Shown piece by piece: positions 1-7,309 of a stretch of 64,000 nt of DNA. Positions within the stretch are counted from its first letter, which is position 1. Each line of letters begins with the position of its first letter. The stretch covers positions 248,001 through 312,000 of the forward strand of contig NZ_AP025463.1 of assembly GCF_024347335.1 (NCBI RefSeq), read 5' to 3'. The translations under genes and the position numbers were made by a program. A model generated the notes under the pieces. It did not search any database. It saw only the letters and a program-made list of their open reading frames with translations, and was not told the origin of the DNA. Source of the DNA: Vibrio celticus. GTDB taxonomy: Bacteria > Pseudomonadota > Gammaproteobacteria > Enterobacterales > Vibrionaceae.

Positions 1-574
1 TACACAGCGTTGCCGATACTGGCCCTGATATTTGAGCGATACGCTTATGACCTAACTGGGCTAGGTAGTTCACGGCTTCAAATGCAGAGGTCAGGTTATC
101 GATGTGTACGGTAGGAAGTTCAAGTTCAGGGGCAAACTCACACGCCATCACCATTGGTGGTAAGTTCTTTTGTTCAGACTTACTGACGTCAAATGGATGG
201 TCAGTGCCAAGCAATAGCATACCGTCAGCTTGTTTGGTGAAAACTAAGTTAACAAACGAAGACTCACGCTTCTTTTGTTGGCCACTATCACCCAGTAAGA
301 CAAGGTAGTCATTTTCTACTGCGGCATCTTCGATACCACGAATGATCTCGGCGAAATAAGGGTCACAGATATCAGGAACGATAGTGATGATGGTTTTTGA
401 TTCGTTGCGACGTAAGTTTCTAGCTAATGTATTGGGTGAGTATCCAGCTTCAAGTACTGCTGTTTCCACTCGTTTACGAGTCGAAACTGAGACTTTCTCA
501 GGGTTCATCAATGCACGTGATACCGTGGCTGTTGAGACGCCTGCTAGCTGGGCAACATCCTTCATTGTCGCCAT
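1..574 (-). CDS. cytR: CytR, LacI-family repressor (3' end outside window)
   Basis: This is a transcriptional repressor of nucleoside uptake and catabolism genes that acts together with CRP. The 191 visible codons start at the ATG on the minus strand ending at 574 and run off the window edge. Residues 4-24 are a LacI-type helix-turn-helix (KDVAQLAGVSTATVSRAL). A hinge-helix segment, SPNTLARNLRR, lies near residues 46-56. The start of the periplasmic-binding-protein-like sensor domain follows (ITIVPDICDPYFAEIIRGIE). The family name is inferred from the close fit of the N-terminus to enterobacterial and Vibrio CytR; PurR and other LacI paralogues are less likely. A CRP-like site lies upstream at 745-760. 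Confidence 0.9.
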   Translation of the reverse strand, partial: MATMKDVAQLAGVSTATVSRALMNPEKVSVSTRKRVETAVLEAGYSPNTLARNLRRNESKTIITIVPDICDPYFAEIIRGIEDAAVENDYLVLLGDSGQQKKRESSFVNLVFTKQADGMLLLGTDHPFDVSKSEQKNLPPMVMACEFAPELELPTVHIDNLTSAFEAVNYLAQLGHKRIAQISGPVSATLC

Positions 575-654
575 AAATTAAACCCTCTTTTAAGTTCCTT
601 TGTCGCCTAAGTATCTAAGGCGTGAATAATAAATGTAATCGAATAGATATTATG

Positions 655-673
655 AAAGTGTTGCTAACACTTT
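655..673. repeat. Inverted repeat upstream of cytR
   Basis: AAAGTGTT-GCT-AACACTTT is a perfect 8-bp dyad with a 3-bp centre, about 80 bp upstream of the cytR start. On the plus strand it is followed by a short T-rich run. It could be an operator for cytR or a weak terminator for plus-strand reads. I cannot tell which. Confidence 0.4.
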
Positions 674-744
674 TTTTATTGCAATATTTTATTCGTTTAA
701 TCCGTGTAAAGTTACGGCTAGATTAACAAAAATCACATGACTCG

Positions 745-760
745 TGTGAACTTGCTCACG
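745..760. promoter_or_regulatory. Candidate CRP site in the cytR-priA gap
   Basis: TGTGA-N6-TCACG matches the CRP consensus TGTGA-N6-TCACA with one mismatch. It lies inside a longer imperfect palindrome at 741-762. It is about 170 bp upstream of the cytR start, which fits CRP control of cytR as known in enterics. A much weaker TGTGA half-site follows at about 777. No other gene is visible in 575-814. Confidence 0.6.
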
Positions 761-814
761 AGAAATATGAAATATTTGTGAACAAACTTATCATTAGTTT
801 TAACCCGAAGGGGT

Positions 815-3016
815 TTAGCTCAGATCTTGCGGCTCTATGTCGAGTGACCAACGAACTTTTTTCGCGGCGGGTAACATATTAATTGCCGGCTTAGCGCTCA
901 TTAATAGCTTCTGCATTAACGAGCGAGTTTGAGTCTGTAAGATTAACTGCCAGCGCGATTTGCCTGCTCGTTTTGCTAATGGGGCTGGGGTTGGTCCTAG
1001 CACCATGCAATATTGATCAAACAGCGGGTGCGATTCCAATGTGTGACGAACCTGACGCAAGAACTCTTCCACCAAGCGAGTGTCATTGGCTTCTGCTCTA
1101 AACAGAGTCATAAAGGTATAAGGCGGTAACATTGCCTGCTTACGTTCTGCCAGCGCCGTCTGAGCAAAGTGGTTGTAGTCTTTATGCAGCAAAGCTTGCA
1201 GCAACCCATGTTCTGGGTGGTGAGTCTGTAAGATCACCTCACCGGGTTTGCTTGCTCGTCCTGCGCGTCCCGCTACTTGGATGAATAGCTGGGCAAGACG
1301 TTCAGACGCTCGGAAGTCACTGCTATATAAAGAGCCATCGACATCCAATAACGCCACAAGTGTCACATCAGGGAAATGATGACCCTTAGCAAGCATCTGC
1401 GTGCCGATAAGAATTTGGAATTCACCCTTACGAATCGACTCGAGTGCGCTTTCTAAGCTGCCTTTACGGCGGGTGCTGTCGCGGTCAATACGAATGGTTT
1501 TGTATTCAGGGAATAGTTGGCCAAGCTGAGCCTCTAACTGCTCGGTACCGACACCCACTGTCACTAAGTTCGCAGACCCACAACCTTGGCAATTGTGCAC
1601 GATATGCTGCTGAGAACCACAGTGGTGGCAGCGCATCTCATTACTGTATTGGTGATAGGTGTAGTAAGCATCGCAACGTTTACACTCGGCAGTCCAACCA
1701 CAATCGTGACACATCAATGCGGGAGAAAACCCGCGGCGATTGAGGAACAGCATCACTTGGTTGCCTGCTTTGAGGTGTCTTTGCATCTCTGCAATCAACG
1801 ACGCAGACAAGCCACTTTCTAGATATTCACCTTTAACATCCAATACCTTATTGGTGGTCGGCAGTGCGACACCCGCACGTGAAGTAAGGGTGAGATAACT
1901 GTATTTACCGATCTGAGCGTTGTGCAGTGTTTCAAAGGCCGGAGTCGCCGAGCCTAACACAACCGGGATCTGCGCTTTATGAGCACGCATGATCGCCACA
2001 TCACGAGCGTGGTAGCGCAGGCTGTCTTGCTGTTTATAAGAAGCATCGTGCTCTTCGTCGACAATGATAATGCCTAGATCAGCAAACGGCGTGAACAGAG
2101 CTGAACGGGTACCAATCACGATGCCCGCTATTTTATCGCGTGCCGATAACCAAGCATTCAGTCGCTCAGAATCGTTTAAACCCGAGTGGATAACCTCAAC
2201 AGGCACATTAAAGCGTCGCTTAAAGCGGTTAATCGTTTGAGGGGTGAGGCCAATCTCAGGCACGAGTACTAACGCTTGTTTACCTTGATCGAGAATCGGC
2301 TTAATCATATTCAGGTAAACCTCGGTCTTACCTGAGCCAGTGACGCCTTCTAACAGGAAACAACCAAAGTCGGTTTGGCTATTTACGGTCGCAATCGCGA
2401 TGGCTTGTTCAGCATTGAGCTTAGGTTTGTCTTGGTCGTTTTCAAGATCAACTGGCCACGGCTGACGCTTCGGCTTTTTCTCTACCGATTCAATCCAGCC
2501 TTTCTCTTCTAGTGTCTTGAGTACGGCGCTGCCAACTTCTTCATCAATGAACTCTTGATGGGGAACGGGGCCTTGCTCAAGCATGTGCATCACTTTGGCT
2601 TGTTTGACTGCGCGACCAAAACCTTGCATCAGTTGGTCTTTGCCTGATGGCGTTAACTGCCACTCAACCAGCGTTGCGAAGTCGGCGGCTTTGCCTTTTC
2701 TTAGAGCACTCGGAAGGGCGTTAGCAAAGGTTTCGCCAAGAGGGTACTGATAAAATTGACTGCACCACATTAACAGTGAATAGACAGATTCCGGCCAAAC
2801 GGGCTGATTGTCTAATAGGGCTTTAATGGGTTTGAGCTTGTCTAGTTCGAATTCAGATTCGTTAACCAGAGCCGTTACAATACCGGTTAAGGTTTGTCGT
2901 CCAAAAGGCACAGAGACTCGTCCACCAATAATAGGAAATAGGTGGCTTGGAATCTTGTAATCGAACTGCTTGTCGAGTGGAACAGGCAGTGCCACGCGGG
3001 CAATCATTGGACGCAT
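815..3016 (-). CDS. priA: Primosomal replication restart helicase PriA
   Basis: PriA is a 3' to 5' DNA helicase that recognises abandoned forks and starts reassembly of the primosome. The 733 residues match the usual family length. The N-terminal DNA-binding domain begins RVALPVPLDKQFDY. Walker A is GVTGSGKT at 224-231 and the Walker B/DEEH box is at 320-323. Eight cysteines at 436, 439, 445, 448, 463, 466, 476 and 479 form the two zinc-binding sites. The GTQMLAKGHHFP and QVAGRAGR helicase motifs are present downstream. A second in-frame ATG lies three codons in; neither start has a clear Shine-Dalgarno, so the start is uncertain by 9 bases. It is divergent from rpmE. Confidence 0.97.
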   Translation of the reverse strand: MRPMIARVALPVPLDKQFDYKIPSHLFPIIGGRVSVPFGRQTLTGIVTALVNESEFELDKLKPIKALLDNQPVWPESVYSLLMWCSQFYQYPLGETFANALPSALRKGKAADFATLVEWQLTPSGKDQLMQGFGRAVKQAKVMHMLEQGPVPHQEFIDEEVGSAVLKTLEEKGWIESVEKKPKRQPWPVDLENDQDKPKLNAEQAIAIATVNSQTDFGCFLLEGVTGSGKTEVYLNMIKPILDQGKQALVLVPEIGLTPQTINRFKRRFNVPVEVIHSGLNDSERLNAWLSARDKIAGIVIGTRSALFTPFADLGIIIVDEEHDASYKQQDSLRYHARDVAIMRAHKAQIPVVLGSATPAFETLHNAQIGKYSYLTLTSRAGVALPTTNKVLDVKGEYLESGLSASLIAEMQRHLKAGNQVMLFLNRRGFSPALMCHDCGWTAECKRCDAYYTYHQYSNEMRCHHCGSQQHIVHNCQGCGSANLVTVGVGTEQLEAQLGQLFPEYKTIRIDRDSTRRKGSLESALESIRKGEFQILIGTQMLAKGHHFPDVTLVALLDVDGSLYSSDFRASERLAQLFIQVAGRAGRASKPGEVILQTHHPEHGLLQALLHKDYNHFAQTALAERKQAMLPPYTFMTLFRAEANDTRLVEEFLRQVRHTLESHPLFDQYCMVLGPTPAPLAKRAGKSRWQLILQTQTRSLMQKLLMSAKPAINMLPAAKKVRWSLDIEPQDLS

Positions 3017-3347
3017 AAAGGGACGGCTTTATCTGAGTTGACGAGAGCGAACAGTCTAAAGGATAAGGCGCTTAAATTCGAGAAGCAGTTTGGTTGAAGG
3101 CGGCGAGTTAGCGTATACAGACAACGACAGCCCGAAATCTCAGGCCGATAAAGGAAATAAAGAGAGAATTGGTGAAAAATGTATCAAATCAGTTGATCCT
3201 GCCTTATAGATTCATTACTATACTGCGCCTTAAAGGTATGGCTTCATCACTCTTTTGTGTCGATGCGGTGTCTTTATTTCTTTTTTAAACTACGTGTGGT
3301 GTGCGGCTTAGAATCGTATAGCGACACGGCCTACTTGAGGTTATCCC
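3017..3347. other. priA-rpmE divergent intergenic region
   Basis: These 331 bases hold the promoters of priA (minus) and rpmE (plus). The only element I can support is the rpmE promoter at 3193-3221. The roughly 125-base rpmE leader after it has no open reading frame that I would call real. L31 leaders in some bacteria are autoregulated, but I see no motif that proves it here. Confidence 0.5.
3193..3221 (+). promoter_or_regulatory. Candidate sigma-70 promoter for rpmE
   Basis: TTGATC (3193-3198) and TACTAT (3216-3221) are separated by exactly 17 bp, a good -35/-10 pair for a ribosomal protein gene. It lies 126 bases upstream of the rpmE start. Confidence 0.55.
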
Positions 3348-3566
3348 ATGAAAGCTGGAATCCACCCAGAATACAAAGCAGTTACTGCAACTTGTTCTTG
3401 CGGCAACACATTTGAGTTCAACTCAACGCTAGCAAAAGAATCAATCCACCTAGACGTATGTGACAAATGTCACCCGTTCTACACTGGTAAGCAACGTATC
3501 GTAGATACTGGCGGCCGTGTTGATCGCTTCAACAAGCGTTTCGGTGCTCTTTCTAGCAAGAAGTAA
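3348..3566 (+). CDS. rpmE: 50S ribosomal protein L31, zinc-binding type
   Basis: L31 is a small protein of the large ribosomal subunit that bridges to the 30S head. The 72 residues start MKAGIHPEYK. Cysteines at 16, 18, 38 and 41 are the zinc ligands, so this is the C+ form used under zinc sufficiency rather than the C- YkgM paralogue. It is monocistronic, with a sigma-70-like promoter upstream and a strong terminator 20 bases after the stop. Confidence 0.98.
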   Translation: MKAGIHPEYKAVTATCSCGNTFEFNSTLAKESIHLDVCDKCHPFYTGKQRIVDTGGRVDRFNKRFGALSSKK

Positions 3567-3585
3567 TTCTCGCTATTTAGACATG

Positions 3586-3612
3586 AAAAAGGACACTTCG
3601 GTGTCCTTTTTT
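3586..3612 (+). terminator. rpmE rho-independent terminator
   Basis: AAAAAGGACAC-TTCG-GTGTCCTTTTTT is a perfect stem with a TTCG tetraloop and a T-run, starting 19 bases after the rpmE stop. Confidence 0.95.
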
Positions 3613-3900
3613 GTTGCCTGTAATTTGACAAAGCACTGACTTCTATTCAAGCATCACTCTCACCCAACGATAAGTTGCCTCTCTATTCTATTTCAGGGCA
3701 ATTCCTTGCGTATCTCTCTTCACCAAAATTCAGCACGAAACTTCAACAAGCGATAGTAATTTCAACTGCTCACTGGTCTTATTAGTAGTGAAATCTCGTT
3801 TTTTAATGAGACAGAGGCTTCAACCACCTAGGAACTTTGAAGTACATCCATTAACATGAACAAGATCCCCCAAATAATAATATCCTAGGAACCTACACCT
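3613..3900. other. Gap before the malic enzyme gene
   Basis: This 288-base AT-rich leader must contain the promoter of the malic enzyme gene. I see no open reading frame, known operator or strong hairpin that I would defend. Confidence 0.4.
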
Positions 3901-5190
3901 ATGTCTGAAGACAGCAGCCAAGCTCAATCCTCTCAAGAATTATCACCTCAAGAACAATTCCGTCAGCAAGCTCTTGATTACCATGAGTTCCCAATTCCAG
4001 GCAAAATTGCCGTAGAACTGACGAAGCCTGCAAACTCTGCAGAAGACCTAGCACTTGCATACAGCCCAGGCGTGGCTGAGCCTGTTCGCGAGATCGCACA
4101 GAACGTTGATAACGTTTATAAGTACACAGGTAAAGGCAACATGGTTGCAGTTATCTCTAACGGTACAGCGATTCTTGGCCTAGGTAACCTTGGCCCTATT
4201 GCCTCTAAACCAGTTATGGAAGGTAAAGCGCTCCTGTTTAAGCGTTTTGCTGGTTTAGATTCTATCGATATTGAAGTGAAACACCGCACAATCGATGAGT
4301 TCGTTGATACGGTTGCGAATATCGCAGATACATTCGGCGGTATTAACCTAGAAGACATCAAAGCACCAGACTGTTTTGAGATTGAACGTCGCCTGATTGA
4401 ACGTTGTGATGTGCCGGTATTCCACGATGACCAACACGGTACAGCGATTGTAACGGCAGCGGGTATGCTGAACGCGATCGAGCTTCAAGGTAAGAAACTT
4501 GAAGAGTGTAAGATTGTTTGTTTAGGTGCTGGCGCAGCGGCGGTTGCTTGTATGGAACTACTGATTAAGTGTGGCGCTCAGCGTGAAAAAATCTACATGC
4601 TTGACCGTAAAGGTGTGATCCACACTCGTCGTGATGACCTAAACGAATACAAAGAGCTGTTCGCAAATAACACGGACAAGCGCACGCTTGAAGATGTTAT
4701 CGAAGGCGCTGACCTGTTCTTGGGTGTATCGGGCCCGAATCTACTGCCTGCTGAAGCACTAACGCTGATGGCTGATAAGCCTGTTGTGTTTGCATGTTCA
4801 AACCCAGATCCAGAGATCAAGCCTGAGCTTGCACACGAAGTTCGTTCTGACCTAATCATGGGTACAGGCCGCAGTGATTACCCTAACCAAGTAAACAACG
4901 TACTTTGTTTCCCATTCATTTTCCGTGGTGCACTAGACGTGCGTGCGAGCGAAATTAATGACGAAATGAAGCTAGCGGCGGTTAAAGCGATTCGTGAACT
5001 GGCGAAAGAAGAAGTTCCAGCTGAAGTACTAGCAGCTGCGGGCGAGACTGCACTGGAGTTCGGTAAGGGTTACATCATTCCTAAGCCAATGGACCCACGT
5101 CTACTTCCTCGCGTAGCACGAGCAGTTGCGGAAGCGGCTGTTGAATCTGGCGTAGCTCGTATCGAGATGCCTGCTAACTATATGGCTTAA
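3901..5190 (+). CDS. maeB: NAD(P)-dependent malic enzyme, short form
   Basis: It oxidatively decarboxylates malate to pyruvate, giving NAD(P)H, in the cytoplasm. At 429 residues it has the catalytic and NAD-binding domains only and lacks the C-terminal phosphotransacetylase-like domain of the long E. coli MaeB. Visible residues are the catalytic Tyr54 (LAYSPGVAEP) and Lys109 (MEGKALLFK), the metal-binding segments EDIKAP (151-156) and FHDDQHGTA (174-182), and the dinucleotide loop LGAGAAA (208-214). Cofactor choice (NAD or NADP) cannot be read safely. The symbol is used loosely for the MaeB-type family. Its terminator is split by the insertion sequence that starts at 5245. Confidence 0.92.
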   Translation: MSEDSSQAQSSQELSPQEQFRQQALDYHEFPIPGKIAVELTKPANSAEDLALAYSPGVAEPVREIAQNVDNVYKYTGKGNMVAVISNGTAILGLGNLGPIASKPVMEGKALLFKRFAGLDSIDIEVKHRTIDEFVDTVANIADTFGGINLEDIKAPDCFEIERRLIERCDVPVFHDDQHGTAIVTAAGMLNAIELQGKKLEECKIVCLGAGAAAVACMELLIKCGAQREKIYMLDRKGVIHTRRDDLNEYKELFANNTDKRTLEDVIEGADLFLGVSGPNLLPAEALTLMADKPVVFACSNPDPEIKPELAHEVRSDLIMGTGRSDYPNQVNNVLCFPFIFRGALDVRASEINDEMKLAAVKAIRELAKEEVPAEVLAAAGETALEFGKGYIIPKPMDPRLLPRVARAVAEAAVESGVARIEMPANYMA

Positions 5191-5223
5191 TAGCTGTTGC
5201 TCTATTGAGCCAAAAAGAATAAT

Positions 5224-5244
5224 AAAAAACCGACTCATCTGGAG
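5224..5244. terminator. Left half of the split maeB/metJ terminator
   Basis: The left arm AAAAAACCGACTC (5224-5236) plus loop ATCTG would pair with GAGTCGGTTTTTT at 6666-6678. Excising 5245-6656 and one 12-bp duplication restores a perfect 13-bp stem with A- and T-runs, a typical bidirectional terminator for convergent maeB and metJ. In the present sequence the two arms are 1.4 kb apart. Confidence 0.85.
5233..5244. repeat. Target-site duplication, left copy (IS4-type)
   Basis: ACTCATCTGGAG occurs here and again at 6657-6668, directly flanking the element. Twelve bases fits the 11-13 bp duplication of the IS4 subgroup. The duplicated segment is the loop of the broken terminator. Confidence 0.92.
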
Positions 5245-5245
5245 T

Positions 5246-5278
5246 AATGCCGTTCACTTAAGAGTGAACGGCATTTTT
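5246..5278 (+). terminator. Inward-facing terminator in the IS left end
   Basis: AATGCCGTTCACT (5246-5258), loop TAAG, and AGTGAACGGCATT (5263-5275) form a perfect 13-bp stem followed by T's on the plus strand. It would stop plus-strand transcripts arriving from maeB. The left inverted repeat is itself one arm, and the transposase stop codon (5258-5260) lies at its tip. Confidence 0.75.
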
Positions 5279-6565
5279 GTTCTTAGCATACCGTTGTGGT
5301 CTGGGTTTAACTGTTCTAGGGAATGTCCTTTCCCTTCGCCCTTCAAGTATTAAGCTTTCAGCCATGTTGTGGAACCCCTTTAGCTGACGAGGTATTGCGC
5401 CTGGTGTTGAGTAAGGTAAGCCTACAAGTAACGCAGATACATGAGCTAATGTGCCGTTAAAACTGAGTTGATAAGGAAGGTAATTTCCCTTTAGATTGAA
5501 GCAGAGCTCGACCATCTGGTATCGGATTAAATTGTAAGTAAGCAAGATGCCCCATAACTCCTGCTTTACCAGTTCTGGTAAACGACTTCGCAGCGTGAGA
5601 CGATTTCCAAGCATGTATTGTTTCTGCTCTCGGTAGCCTAGCTCAATTTCCCAACGATGTTCATAAAGGCCTGCAATATCTTTTGATGGGTAACGCAGGG
5701 AGTCCGTCATGGAGGTTAATACTTGGTAGTCTTTTCCTTTAATTTTACGAGTGACAAGTCGAGCGGTTATCGACTTTGGTAAATCAGGCCATAGCTTTCT
5801 AGCCCTTGGGTTACTGTGTAATTGAACCAGTTTGTCATTTCGCCCTAAAGATTGAACAATGTCATATTGTGTATTTTTCTTGAGGGGGATAAGCCAATGA
5901 CGCTCTGAGCCAGAGTCTTGCCATTTATGTAATAAGCCTAAAGAATAGAATCCCTTATCGAACATTGTCACGCTATGGTTTGGTGTTGTTTCTATCAGTT
6001 TTTCAGCTAATATCATTTCGTTTGTATTGTAATTATCAAAGGCACTGGCCGTAATAATGTGACTGCTTAGTTCCATTTGGCAGACCATTCTCACTTGCGG
6101 ATATTGCGTCCCTTTTTGTCGAGAAAATGCCTTTTCATTTTGCGGGTTATCGGGCGTTCGCCAAACAACTCCATCGACGCCAAGAAGCGTTAATCCATTC
6201 CACTGGGGTAACTTTGCACTTTTTAACCATGACGTAGTCATTCGCTCAAAGACCGCTTTAATTGCGTCTTCACCCAACGTCTTTCGACGTTGAGTTAACG
6301 CACTTGGTGCGACAAAAGCTTTACCTGTACGGTCGACAATATCAAGTTGGTTCACTAAATCTTTCATGGATTTACTGTTATAGATAGCCATTCCAACAAG
6401 CAGCCACACCATGGATTCTAAAGTTAATTTCCTCTTTCTCATCGTGACGGTATCAGTAAGAGAATAAGCTTCGTCGATGAGGTCAATTGGAAGCAAGTCA
6501 GACAAAGTTTCAACGTTGCTAGGTTTCCAATCATTAATTATGTTTAGAGCTTGAGAAACATCCAT
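5258..6565 (-). CDS. IS4-family transposase (IS4 subgroup)
   Basis: This DDE transposase moves the surrounding element by cut-and-paste. I choose the ATG at 6565 (435 residues, MDVSQALNIINDW) because this N-terminus lines up with that of E. coli IS4 transposase; a nine-codon longer form starts at 6592 inside a hairpin. Catalytic residues are visible: D131 (LLGVDGVVWR), D203 (VTMFDKGFY) and E308 within the signature Y301-x2-R304-x3-E308-x6-K315. The reading frame is intact. Its ribosome-binding bases (GGA) lie in the 3' arm of the hairpin at 6569-6601, so long read-through transcripts should translate poorly. Confidence 0.93.
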   Translation of the reverse strand: MDVSQALNIINDWKPSNVETLSDLLPIDLIDEAYSLTDTVTMRKRKLTLESMVWLLVGMAIYNSKSMKDLVNQLDIVDRTGKAFVAPSALTQRRKTLGEDAIKAVFERMTTSWLKSAKLPQWNGLTLLGVDGVVWRTPDNPQNEKAFSRQKGTQYPQVRMVCQMELSSHIITASAFDNYNTNEMILAEKLIETTPNHSVTMFDKGFYSLGLLHKWQDSGSERHWLIPLKKNTQYDIVQSLGRNDKLVQLHSNPRARKLWPDLPKSITARLVTRKIKGKDYQVLTSMTDSLRYPSKDIAGLYEHRWEIELGYREQKQYMLGNRLTLRSRLPELVKQELWGILLTYNLIRYQMVELCFNLKGNYLPYQLSFNGTLAHVSALLVGLPYSTPGAIPRQLKGFHNMAESLILEGRRERTFPRTVKPRPQRYAKNKNAVHS

Positions 6566-6601
6566 AAAAAAATCCAAGTGCATTAAATACACTTGGATTT
6601 T
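6566..6601 (-). terminator. Terminator and start-occluding hairpin at the transposase 5' end
   Basis: On the minus strand AAAATCCAAGTG, a 9-base loop and CACTTGGATTTT are followed by T's that run directly into the transposase ATG at 6565. This is a rho-independent terminator for transcripts entering from metJ. It also buries the GGA upstream of the start codon. A transcript starting inside the element downstream of the 5' arm would escape both effects. Confidence 0.75.
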
Positions 6602-6656
6602 GACAGCTCTGAAGGATCGTTCAACCGATCACTTTGGCTTTAACTGATCGGCATTA

Positions 6657-6668
6657 ACTCATCTGGAG
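6657..6668. repeat. Target-site duplication, right copy (IS4-type)
   Basis: Second copy of ACTCATCTGGAG, immediately after the right end of the element. See 5233-5244. Confidence 0.92.
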
Positions 6669-6679
6669 TCGGTTTTTTT
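6666..6679. terminator. Right half of the split maeB/metJ terminator
   Basis: GAGTCGG followed by T's (6666-6679) is the arm complementary to 5224-5236. It no longer has a partner nearby. The remaining bases up to the metJ stop show no other strong hairpin. Confidence 0.8.
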
Positions 6680-6780
6680 ATGTCTATCATTCACAGCGCA
6701 ATCATAAAAAGCTATGCGCGATGTGATAAATAAGGTTCAGCTAGAGCGAATCAATAATGAAGGCAGTGACTGAGTTGTTT

Positions 6781-7101
6781 TTATTCTTCGTCAAACGCTT
6801 CGAACTCGATACCCATCTCTGTCATCAGCTTTTTCACTTCAGCAGGAATATCGTCTGGGCGGTCTTTACGAAGGTCTTCATCCGTTGGTAGTGGTTGGCC
6901 TGTGTACGCATGTAGAAAGGCTTCGCACAGTAGCTCACTGTTTGTTGCATGGCGTAGGTTATTAATCTGGCGGCGAGTACGCTCGTCAGTAAGAACCTTT
7001 AACACTTTTAGAGGGATAGAAACTGTAATTTTCTTTACTTGTTCGCTTTTCTTTCCATGCTCAGCATATGGGCTTATGTATTCACCATTCCAGTCGGCCA
7101 T
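6781..7101 (-). CDS. metJ: Methionine repressor MetJ
   Basis: MetJ is a ribbon-helix-helix repressor that binds tandem 8-bp met boxes with S-adenosylmethionine as corepressor. Its 106 residues match the family length of about 105. The DNA-contacting beta strand is KKITVSIPLKVLKVL near 23-37, followed by the helices with RRQINNLRHATNSELLCEAF. It is divergent from metB across four adjacent met boxes at 7177-7208, so it should repress itself and metBL. Its own terminator downstream is interrupted by the IS4-type element. Confidence 0.97.
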   Translation of the reverse strand: MADWNGEYISPYAEHGKKSEQVKKITVSIPLKVLKVLTDERTRRQINNLRHATNSELLCEAFLHAYTGQPLPTDEDLRKDRPDDIPAEVKKLMTEMGIEFEAFDEE

Positions 7102-7176
7102 TGCGTACCTTCATCACTTTAGTTGTTAGAATAAATTAATAGTGGTGATTTTAGCGGGATTTACTGCCATAAGCAA

Positions 7177-7208
7177 AGACATATAGACGTCTAGAAGTGT
7201 TGACGTCT
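7177..7208. promoter_or_regulatory. MetJ operator: four tandem met boxes
   Basis: Consecutive 8-mers AGACATAT, AGACGTCT, AGAAGTGT and TGACGTCT match the met-box consensus AGACGTCT at 5, 8, 5 and 7 of 8 positions. They lie between divergent metJ and metB, about 100 bases before the metB start. Confidence 0.92.
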
Positions 7209-7309
7209 CACGTTTATGAAAGTAAAGTGAATAACATATATCTAACACAGCCGAAAAATGCCGACAAGCAGCTGTGATTCTCAGACGCAAAACTTGTAAG
7301 GAAGCACCT

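Larger units (their letters stand above)
5245..6656 (-). mobile_element. Complete IS4-subgroup insertion sequence (1412 bp)
   Basis: The ends are TAATGCCGTTCACTTAA (left) and, read inward, TAATGCCGATCAGTTAA (right), identical at 15 of 17 positions and very like the known ends of E. coli IS4. A perfect 12-bp target duplication flanks it. It carries one intact DDE transposase on the minus strand. Intrinsic-terminator-like hairpins lie inside both ends, oriented against transcription entering from outside. The intact ends, duplication and gene suggest a recent and possibly active copy. It lies between the convergent maeB and metJ genes. Confidence 0.95.

Noticed and set aside
1444..1822. Plus-strand open frames inside priA
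   Set aside because: Antisense shadows of the conserved zinc-binding and helicase region.
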